Source: Allochromatium humboldtianum (lineage in GTDB: Bacteria; Pseudomonadota; Gammaproteobacteria; Chromatiales; Chromatiaceae). Taken from it: a stretch of DNA of 64,000 nt. The position numbers and the translations under genes were made by a program. Location of the stretch: contig NZ_JABZEO010000004.1 in assembly GCF_013385175.1 (NCBI RefSeq), positions 1 through 64,000 of the forward strand, read 5' to 3'. The notes under the pieces are model-generated. The model did no database searches, was not told the DNA's origin, and was given only the letters and a program-made list of their open reading frames with translations. Shown here one piece after another: positions 52,790 through 59,798 of the stretch (its first letter is position 1; each line of letters starts with the position of its first letter).

Positions 52790-53314
52790 ATGCCCATGGA
52801 GAAGTTTGTGGCCGAAGCCATCCTGACCCGTATCGAGATCAGCAAGGACTATCTCAATTTCAGTGCCGGCCATTTCACGCTGTTCTCGGCCACCGAGCGC
52901 GAGAATTTGCATGGTCACAACTTCCGGGTGCGCTGCGCGGTCACGGCCCGGGTGGGCGAGGGAGGTCTGACCTTCGACTATGTGATCCTGAAACGCGCGC
53001 TCAAGGAACTCTGCGACGCACTCGACGAGCGCGTGCTGCTGCCGCTGGAATCGCCCTATCTGCTCATCGAGCGCCGGGACGGACTGGTGCTGGCGCACTT
53101 CGCCGACGAGCGCATCCCTTTTCTGGACCGCGACGTCCTGCTGCTTCCCATCCGTAACGTCACCATCGAGGAACTGGCCCCATTGCTGCTAGGACGGCTG
53201 CGCGCGCATCCCGAGATCGCCGCCATGGCCCCGGCGATCCGCGCTATCGAACTCGGCGTCTCCTCGGGGCAGGGACAGTGGGCCATCGCTCAATCGGAGT
53301 CTGTATCCGTATGA
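52790..53314 (+). CDS. 6-pyruvoyltetrahydropterin synthase/QueD-family protein
   Basis: A 174-residue T-fold protein. The zinc ligands are present: NFSAGHFTLF (first His) and NLHGHNFRV (HxH). The catalytic Cys expected between them in PTPS/QueD is missing; the segment reads SATEREN, with Glu residues as in PTPS-III-type variants. A late Glu (AIELGVSSGQGQW) is in place. It acts on dihydroneopterin triphosphate or a similar pterin. The stop overlaps the first SDR gene (ATGA), so a pterin product reduced by SDRs is plausible. Confidence 0.85.
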   Translation: MPMEKFVAEAILTRIEISKDYLNFSAGHFTLFSATERENLHGHNFRVRCAVTARVGEGGLTFDYVILKRALKELCDALDERVLLPLESPYLLIERRDGLVLAHFADERIPFLDRDVLLLPIRNVTIEELAPLLLGRLRAHPEIAAMAPAIRAIELGVSSGQGQWAIAQSESVSV

Positions 53315-54012
53315 ACCAACTCATCATCACCGGCGCCAGCTCGGGCATCGGACGCGCCATCGCTGCACGCTTCCTGGCCAATGGCTGGCGCGTGCTCAAT
53401 CTGTCGCGTCGGCCCTGCCCGGAGCCTGGGGTCGAGAACCTGAGCGTCGATCTGGAATCGCCCGCGAGTTTGGATGCACTGGCCGAGACATTGCCGGGAC
53501 GCCTCGCCACCGAAGGCCGGATCTGTCTGGTGCACAACGCCTCGATCATGCGCGCCGACCGCATCGATGCCCTGCCGGACGCCGATCTGCGCGCCGTGCT
53601 CGAACTCAACCTGCTGTCGCCCAATCGGCTCAATCAACTCATCCTGCCGCACCTGGGAGCGGGATCGAGTGTGCTCTACATCGGCTCGACCCTGTCCGAG
53701 AAGGCCGTTCCGGGGGCGGCCAGCTATGTGATCGTCAAGCACGCGCTCGTCGGCATGATGCGCGCGACCTGTCAGGATCTGGCCGGGCGCGGCATCCACA
53801 CCTGCCTGATCTGCCCCGGCTTCACGGATACTCCGCAAGTGCGCGCCCTCATCGACGGCCATCCGGAGACGCTGGCCGCCATTACGGCGATGAACGCTTT
53901 CGGTCGTCTGATCACGCCCGAGGAGATCGCCTCGGCGGTCGCCTTCGCCGCCGAGTCGCCCATGTTCAACGGATCGGTCATCCATGCCAATCTCGGGCAG
54001 CGTGAGCGCTGA
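53311..54012 (+). CDS. SDR oxidoreductase, sepiapterin-reductase-like
   Basis: A 233-residue short-chain dehydrogenase. The NAD(P)-binding TGASSGIGRAIAARF is N-terminal, HNASIM takes the place of NNAG, and the active-site Tyr and Lys lie in SYVIVKHAL. The C-terminal CPGFTDTPQV follows. Coupling to the PTPS-like gene suggests a role in pterin reduction like sepiapterin reductase, but SDR specificity cannot be fixed from sequence. It overlaps the next SDR gene by 1 bp. Confidence 0.85.
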   Translation: MNQLIITGASSGIGRAIAARFLANGWRVLNLSRRPCPEPGVENLSVDLESPASLDALAETLPGRLATEGRICLVHNASIMRADRIDALPDADLRAVLELNLLSPNRLNQLILPHLGAGSSVLYIGSTLSEKAVPGAASYVIVKHALVGMMRATCQDLAGRGIHTCLICPGFTDTPQVRALIDGHPETLAAITAMNAFGRLITPEEIASAVAFAAESPMFNGSVIHANLGQRER

Positions 54013-54797
54013 TGGCGACGCGATCCAACAAGGACGATGAGACGGCGGATTCGCGCGTCGTCTGTATCAGCGGCGGCACCTCGGGGATCGGCATGGGGCT
54101 GGTCTCGGCTTTCCTCGATGCCGGGGATCGGGTCTACACCTTCGGGCGCTCGCCGGAGAAGGTCGAGGCCGTGCGCGCGCGTTGGCCGGAGGCGGTCACT
54201 GCGGGCTGCCTGGTGGTTCTGACGGGGGATGTCACGGACGCCGATTTTCGCCGGCGCCTGACCGAACGGCTGGAGCAGGACGTCGGGCGGCTGGACGTGC
54301 TGGTCAACAATGCCGGCGTCATCCGCGACAGCGGCACCCTGGAGGAGAGCCTGGAGCACTGGCGCGAGACTTTAGAGATCAACCTGGTCGCGCCCTTTGC
54401 CCTGACTCAGGTCTGCGCGCCATTGATGGACCAGTCAGCCGCGCCCGTAGTGATCAATCTGTCCTCGGCCTGCGGCCGGCATCCCTTCGTCACCTGCACC
54501 TCGACCAGCTATTCGGTGGCCAAGGCCGGACTCGACATGCTCACGCGCCGACTGGCGCTGGCGCTCGGTCCGCGCGGAATTCGGGTCAATGGAGTCGCGC
54601 CCGGTGTGGTCGCGTCCGAGATGTGGAGCGGGGCGGATGATCTGATGCAGGCGACCGTGGAGCGCCGTCACGTCCTGGGCCGACAGGTGGTCACGCCCGC
54701 CGACGTCGCCGAGGCCGTCCTCTTCCTCGCCTCGCCGCGCGCCCGGCTCGTGACCGGCGCCACGCTCAACGTCGATGCCGGCTATACGCTCGGCTGA
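54012..54797 (+). CDS. SDR oxidoreductase
   Basis: A 261-residue classical SDR: ISGGTSGIGMGLVSAFL, NNAGVIRDSG, catalytic Ser in LSSACGRHPF, Tyr and Lys in TSYSVAKAGLDM, and the C-terminal GATLNVDAGYTLG. It is the last gene of the znu-zur-pterin series; the following 78 bp hold no clear terminator. The substrate is unknown. Confidence 0.88.
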   Translation: MATRSNKDDETADSRVVCISGGTSGIGMGLVSAFLDAGDRVYTFGRSPEKVEAVRARWPEAVTAGCLVVLTGDVTDADFRRRLTERLEQDVGRLDVLVNNAGVIRDSGTLEESLEHWRETLEINLVAPFALTQVCAPLMDQSAAPVVINLSSACGRHPFVTCTSTSYSVAKAGLDMLTRRLALALGPRGIRVNGVAPGVVASEMWSGADDLMQATVERRHVLGRQVVTPADVAEAVLFLASPRARLVTGATLNVDAGYTLG

Positions 54798-54875
54798 CAG
54801 GACGTCCCTTGGTAACGGTTCAAAAACAACTTGGCCATAGCGGTTCCTTCTCCCCCCTCTCCCCAACCCCATCGC

Positions 54876-56627
54876 TCAGACCGACTCCGCGCGGCCTTGC
54901 TCATCGAGCCGCCGAGCCCGTTCGTCCTCGCTGACCAGCCGATAGTCGCTGTCCCGAACGTCCTGGATCAGCAGATCGACGTTCTCGGGTGCGGCCCCGA
55001 CCAGACTCAAGGCTGTGGCCCCGAGTCGCAGGCTGGCCTCGATCGCTTCCGGATAGGCGCGGGTCGCGCCGGCCGCGATCAGACGCGCGCTCTGCTCCAG
55101 ATCGCGCGCGCGGGCGATGATCGGGAGAGACGGATAATGAGCGCGCAGAAAGGACACAGTGCGCCAGGCCGTGTCGGCCTGATCGATGGTGACAACCACC
55201 AGGGCCGCGCGCTCGCCATGTGCGGCGGCGAAGAGTCCGGCCTCGGCGACATCGCCATAGAACACCGCATGACCATCCGCACGTCCACGCGCCACCCGCG
55301 TCAGATCGGCATCGAAGGCCACGAAGGGCACCTCACTGGCGCGTAGCAGGGTCCCGACCGTATGTCCGACCCGTCCGTAGCCGCAGATGATGACATGATC
55401 GCGCAGGTCGGCGATGTTGAGCGGCTGAGGCTGTGGCTCGGCCTCGTCCGCCCTGGCGCCCGAGCGCGTGAGCCGGCGGGCGATGGCGCCATTGTGACGG
55501 ATGAGGAAGGGCGCGATCACCATCGACAGCAGCACCGACATCAGCGCGACCTGTTCGGCCCGACCGGCGATGGCGCCCGATTCGAACGCGATCGCCAGTA
55601 GCGCGAAGCCGAACTCACCGCCGACCGTCAGCAGGAGCGCCACGCGCCAGGACATCAGCGCATCGGCTCCGCTCAGTCGCACGATCGGCCCCACCACCAG
55701 CGCCTTGAGCGCCAGCAGCGCCAGCGCGCCGCCGAGCGCCAGGTGCCAGACATCCGGTAGTGCCGACAGATCGAACAGCATCCCGATCCCGACGAAGAAG
55801 AGCCCGAGCAGCACATCGCGGAAAGGCCGGATCGCCGCCTCGATCTGGTGTCGGAACTCGGTCTCGCCGAGCATCATCCCGACCAGGAAGCCGCCGAAGG
55901 CCATCGACAGCCCCAGACTGCCGGTGATCCAGGCGGCGGCGAGCGAGACGAACAGCACCGTGAGCGTGAACAGCTCATTGGAGCGGCGCGCCACGATCAG
56001 ATGGAAGAGCGGACGCAGCAACCGCCGCCCGGCGATGTACACCAGCGCCAGTGCCAGCGCCGCCTTGACCATCGCCCAGCCGAGCGAGAGCGCAATGGCC
56101 TCGGCGCCGACCGCCAGCCCCAGCACCGGGATGATGACGACGAAGGGCACGGCGGTGACATCCTGGAACACCGACATCGCCACGCCCAGGCGTCCGTGAC
56201 GGCTCTGCTCCTCGCGCTGTTCCTCCAGCAGCTTGCTGAGGATGGTGGTCGAGGACTGGGCGAACACCGCGCCCACGACGAAAGCGGCGACCGGCGACAG
56301 ACCGACGAGCCAGGCCAGGACACCGACCAGCGCCGTGGTCAGGACCACCTGCGCCGTGCCGAGCCACAGCACCGTGTGACGCAGAGCCTGCAATTGCGGC
56401 AGCGAAAAGCTCAGTCCGACCGTGAACAGCAGAAAGACGATTCCATACTCGGCCAGCAGCCGCAGTTGATGTCCCTCGATCACGGGGCCGGGCGTATAGG
56501 GACCGAGCAGCACGCCGACCAGCAGATAGCCGAGCACGGGCGGCGCTTGCAGACGCTGGAAGGTCCAGACCAGTGCGATCGCCGCGCCGAGCAGCAGGAT
56601 CAGGTGCATCAAGGTTTGATCGAACAT
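54876..56627 (-). CDS. CPA2-family K+(Na+)/H+ antiporter with TrkA-N domain
   Basis: A 583-residue protein. Twelve to thirteen helices (GYLLVGVLLGPYTPG, FLLFTVGLSFSLPQL, AVFAQSSTTILSKLLEEQ, FGGFLVGMMLGETEFRHQIEA) are followed by a RCK/TrkA-N domain (VIICGYGRVGHTVGTLL, YGDVAEAGLFAAAHGERAALVVVTIDQ). The family is KefB/RosB. NAD(H) or nucleotide binding gates K+ efflux. The start at MFDQTLMHL (56627) fits the first helix. It lies 43 bp after phaG on the same strand and may share its operon. Confidence 0.9.
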   Translation of the reverse strand: MFDQTLMHLILLLGAAIALVWTFQRLQAPPVLGYLLVGVLLGPYTPGPVIEGHQLRLLAEYGIVFLLFTVGLSFSLPQLQALRHTVLWLGTAQVVLTTALVGVLAWLVGLSPVAAFVVGAVFAQSSTTILSKLLEEQREEQSRHGRLGVAMSVFQDVTAVPFVVIIPVLGLAVGAEAIALSLGWAMVKAALALALVYIAGRRLLRPLFHLIVARRSNELFTLTVLFVSLAAAWITGSLGLSMAFGGFLVGMMLGETEFRHQIEAAIRPFRDVLLGLFFVGIGMLFDLSALPDVWHLALGGALALLALKALVVGPIVRLSGADALMSWRVALLLTVGGEFGFALLAIAFESGAIAGRAEQVALMSVLLSMVIAPFLIRHNGAIARRLTRSGARADEAEPQPQPLNIADLRDHVIICGYGRVGHTVGTLLRASEVPFVAFDADLTRVARGRADGHAVFYGDVAEAGLFAAAHGERAALVVVTIDQADTAWRTVSFLRAHYPSLPIIARARDLEQSARLIAAGATRAYPEAIEASLRLGATALSLVGAAPENVDLLIQDVRDSDYRLVSEDERARRLDEQGRAESV

Positions 56628-56670
56628 GAATACAAGTGTCTCCGGGTTGGCGCATCGAGCGACCTGTCTC

Positions 56671-57033
56671 TCAATCCGAATCCGGCCGCGCATCGACCGC
56701 GGCTGAAGTCTCGGAGCGGTTACGCAGCTCCCGATACACGCCGGCACGCATGATCAGCATGGCCACCACCGGCGCTGTCATCAACACGAAGACACTGATC
56801 AACAACTCATGGATCACCAGGCGCGACTGCGCCACCGTGAAATAGAGCATCGACGCCAGCAGGATGCAGCCGGCGCCGAGTGTGACGGTGATCGCCGGGC
56901 CATGCATCCGTTGATAGAAGCTGTGCAGCCGCGCGAGGCCGAACGCACCGATCAGGGTCATCAACCCACCCAGCACCAGCAACAGGGCGACCGGGATGGC
57001 CGCCCACCACGGCAGGGCTTCGGCGCTGCTCAT
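56671..57033 (-). CDS. phaG: Pha/Mrp antiporter subunit G
   Basis: A 120-residue protein with three helices and the MnhG/PhaG signature GAFGLARLHSFYQRMHGPAITVTLG. It overlaps phaF by 4 bp. It is the last gene of the second Mrp operon. It differs clearly from the mnhG at 32.2 kb. Confidence 0.9.
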   Translation of the reverse strand: MSSAEALPWWAAIPVALLLVLGGLMTLIGAFGLARLHSFYQRMHGPAITVTLGAGCILLASMLYFTVAQSRLVIHELLISVFVLMTAPVVAMLIMRAGVYRELRNRSETSAAVDARPDSD

Positions 57034-57314
57034 TCGATCACCTCGCCGCGCATCAGGAACTTCGCCAGCGCGATGGTCGAGACGAAACCGAGCAGAGCGA
57101 TGATCAGCGCGGCCTCGAAATAGATCTGACTGCCATAGCGGATACCCAGCATCAGCGCCAGCAGCATGATGCACATCCACAGCGTATCGAGCGCCAGCAC
57201 GCGGTCTTGGGCGGACGGGCCGATCAGTAGGCGCAGCGTGCACAGCAGCATCGCCAGCACCACGCAGGCCAGTGCGAACAGGCTCGCCACTGCGAGCAGC
57301 GTCACGGTCGTCAT
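57030..57314 (-). CDS. phaF: Pha/Mrp antiporter subunit F
   Basis: A 94-residue, three-helix protein: LLCTLRLLIGPSAQDRVLALDTLWMCIMLLALMLG, the MnhF/PhaF signature. ATGA overlaps occur at both ends. Confidence 0.9.
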   Translation of the reverse strand: MTTVTLLAVASLFALACVVLAMLLCTLRLLIGPSAQDRVLALDTLWMCIMLLALMLGIRYGSQIYFEAALIIALLGFVSTIALAKFLMRGEVIE

Positions 57315-57838
57315 CCGGGGTCTCCTTCGGTGGCGGGTATCTCGAACACCTCGATGATGGGGCGTTCGTAGCGCGTCTTGATGGTGTCGATCCACCAGGC
57401 TTCGTCGTGCAGGTCGAACACGTGGAGCAGCAGTTCATGTCCGTCGGGCAGCAGATCCACCCACACCGTGCCCGGCGTGGAGTTGATCAGGCAGGAGAGC
57501 AGGGCCAGCCCGTGCGGACTGTGCAGATCGAGCGGCACCCGAATGAACTGGGAATTCACGTCAGCCGAGCGGCGCAGCAGGATGATCTGGCTGACGTTGA
57601 AGCAGGAGCGCACGATCTCGATGGCCGAGAACCACAGCAGCCGCAGCAGCCGCAGCAGCGCCAGTGGACGACGAATGCGGGCCTGACCATGCGGTTGCAG
57701 CGGCCTGGAGAGCCGCGGCGCGACGAGGCCGAGCACACTGCCCAGCAGCCAGTGCGCTGGTTCGATGCTCTGGTTGAGCAGCAGCCACAGCAGCAGCAGG
57801 CTGATCGATAGCAGTGGCGAAGGCAGCCAGCGTTTCAT
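57311..57838 (-). CDS. phaE: Pha/Mrp antiporter subunit E
   Basis: A 175-residue protein with two or three N-terminal helices, the VLGLVAPRLSRPLQP loop and the soluble MnhE tail (LLSCLINSTPGTVWVDLLPDGHELLLHVFDLHD). It overlaps phaD and phaF by 4 bp each. Confidence 0.9.
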   Translation of the reverse strand: MKRWLPSPLLSISLLLLWLLLNQSIEPAHWLLGSVLGLVAPRLSRPLQPHGQARIRRPLALLRLLRLLWFSAIEIVRSCFNVSQIILLRRSADVNSQFIRVPLDLHSPHGLALLSCLINSTPGTVWVDLLPDGHELLLHVFDLHDEAWWIDTIKTRYERPIIEVFEIPATEGDPG

Positions 57839-59460
57839 CGCACCGCCTCCAGGTCCGGCAGCCGCTGCACCGGGGGTTCGCCGAGCACCTGCCGGCTGTA
57901 GTCGCCGCTGCGCATCAGCCCCTCGGTGGTGCGGCCCAGGTAGTCGAAGACCGTGCCCGCCTGCACCGTCAGCAGCACGCACAGCATCACCAGCGCACCG
58001 ATGGGCGCGGCTTCGGAGAACAGCAGCCGTGGCGGCGTGACCACGCCCGAGGCCCAGAAGGTGCGCACCCCCAGGCGCATCAGCGCAATGATCGCCGCCA
58101 GGCCGCCCACCAGGATCAGCGCAATCAGCAGCCAGGTGGTCGCCGGCAACGGCGCGGGTGCGGCCGCGAGCAGGGCATGAAAGAGGCTGAACTTGGCGAC
58201 GAACCCCGCCAGCGGCGGCAGTCCGGTGATGACCAGCGCGCAGGCGACGAAACTCAGTCCGAGGAAGGCGAGCGCACCCGGAATGCCGACGCCGACCGGG
58301 TCTTCCGGTTTGTCCTCGATGGCGAAGGCCTCCATCGTGATCGCCAGCATCGCCGCGCCCGGCGGCAGGAGACGCTCGGTGAGTTCGAGCAGCAGCATGA
58401 AGGCTGCCATCGCCAGCGTTGAGCCAAGGAGATAATACAGGCCCGAGGCCAGCACCGGACTGCCCGAGTGGCCGATCGCCACCAGCAGCGTCCCCGAGGA
58501 CAGGATCGCGCCGTAGCCGGCCATCCGTCCGCCGTCCTGGCTGGCGAGCATGCCGATTGCGCCGAACAGCAGGGTCGCCATGCCGCCCAGGGTCAGCGCC
58601 GCCAGACCGAAGCCGCTGAGCGCCCCGGCCTGATCGCCGAAGACTGTCAGCCAGACGCGCAGCACCGCATAGAGGCCCACTTTGGTCATCAACACCAGCA
58701 TCGCCCCCACCGGCGCCGACGCCGAGGCGTAGGCGGTGGGCAGCCAGAAGCCGAGCGGCCACATCGCCCCCTTGGTCAGGAAGGCCAGCGCCAGCACCGT
58801 GGCGCCGATCTGCAACAGCCAGACATCCTGTGCGCCCAGTGTCGCCACACGCCCGCCCAGGTCGGCCAGATTGAGCGTGCCCGTGGCGGCATAGATCAGC
58901 GAGACACCGATCAGGAACAGCAGTGAGGCGACCAGATTGACGGCGATGTACTGCATCCCGGCCTGGATGCGGCGCAGGTTGTAGCCGTGGAGCACCAGAC
59001 CGTAGGACGCGGCCAGCATGACCTCGAAGAAGACGAACAGGTTGAAGAGGTCGTTGGTCAGGAAGGCGCCATTGAGCCCCATGAGCAGGAACTGGAACAG
59101 CGCATGGAAGCTCACCCCCACCCGGTCCCAGCGCCGCGCCGAGAACACCAGCACGGCCAGCGCGATGGTCGCGGTCAGCACCAGCATCAGCGCGGTGAGC
59201 CGGTCCACCATCAGCGCGATGCCGAAGGGCGCCGCCCAGTTCGCCGCCAGATAGACGCCGATGCCGTCCGGCCAGTGTTCGCCGTCGGCCAACAGCAACA
59301 GCGCCACGGCCACGACCCAGAGCAGCAGGGTGCTGCCCAGGCCGAGGGCGAATTTCAGCGGGTAGCGCTTCTGGTTGATCGGGATCAGCAGTGCGCCGAC
59401 GATCAGCGGCAGCAGCACCGGCGCGACGATGAGGTGCTGCATCCAGGGCAGCGCGTTCAT
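57835..59460 (-). CDS. phaD: Pha/Mrp antiporter subunit D (NuoM-like)
   Basis: A 541-residue, 14-helix proton-channel subunit: TNDLFNLFVFFEVMLAASYGLVLHG carries the key Glu, and LAFLTKGAMWPLGFWLPTAYASASAPVGAMLVLMTKVG carries the TM7 Lys. PLAGFVAKFSLF follows. ATGA overlaps at both ends place it between phaC and phaE. Confidence 0.94.
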   Translation of the reverse strand: MNALPWMQHLIVAPVLLPLIVGALLIPINQKRYPLKFALGLGSTLLLWVVAVALLLLADGEHWPDGIGVYLAANWAAPFGIALMVDRLTALMLVLTATIALAVLVFSARRWDRVGVSFHALFQFLLMGLNGAFLTNDLFNLFVFFEVMLAASYGLVLHGYNLRRIQAGMQYIAVNLVASLLFLIGVSLIYAATGTLNLADLGGRVATLGAQDVWLLQIGATVLALAFLTKGAMWPLGFWLPTAYASASAPVGAMLVLMTKVGLYAVLRVWLTVFGDQAGALSGFGLAALTLGGMATLLFGAIGMLASQDGGRMAGYGAILSSGTLLVAIGHSGSPVLASGLYYLLGSTLAMAAFMLLLELTERLLPPGAAMLAITMEAFAIEDKPEDPVGVGIPGALAFLGLSFVACALVITGLPPLAGFVAKFSLFHALLAAAPAPLPATTWLLIALILVGGLAAIIALMRLGVRTFWASGVVTPPRLLFSEAAPIGALVMLCVLLTVQAGTVFDYLGRTTEGLMRSGDYSRQVLGEPPVQRLPDLEAVR

Positions 59461-59798
59461 GAGCGCGGCTCCCTGCCGTCGACGTGGTCGCTGCCGGTCA
59501 GTCCGCGCGCGCCGATCATCATCACAAGATACAGCGCGGTGGTGGCAAAGCCGATCACGATCGCAGTCAGCACCAGTCCCTGCGGCAGCGGATCGGCGAA
59601 CTGCGACGGATCGATGTCGGGCGTGGGGGTGATCGGCGGTTTGCCCACCCACAGCCGGCCCATTGCGAAGATGAACAGATTGACGGCATAGGACATCAGC
59701 AGCAGCCCGGTGATGAGTTGGAAGGTTCGTGGGCGCAGGATCAGCCAGATGCCCGCGCCGAACACCACGCCGATGGCGATGGCCAGGATGAGTTCCAT
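59457..59798 (-). CDS. phaC: Pha/Mrp antiporter subunit C (NuoK-like)
   Basis: A 113-residue, three-helix protein: GAGIWLILRPRTFQLITGLLLMSYAVNLFIFAMG, then ADPLPQGLVLTAIVIGFATTALYLVM. This is the MnhC/PhaC pattern. It overlaps phaD by 4 bp and meets phaA at its start. Confidence 0.93.
   Translation of the reverse strand: MELILAIAIGVVFGAGIWLILRPRTFQLITGLLLMSYAVNLFIFAMGRLWVGKPPITPTPDIDPSQFADPLPQGLVLTAIVIGFATTALYLVMMIGARGLTGSDHVDGREPRS

Noticed and set aside
54798-54875. CCTTGGTAACGGTTCAA as a further copy of the shared palindrome
   Set aside because: The left half-site TTGNACC is absent and the spacing differs, and the location is between converging genes.
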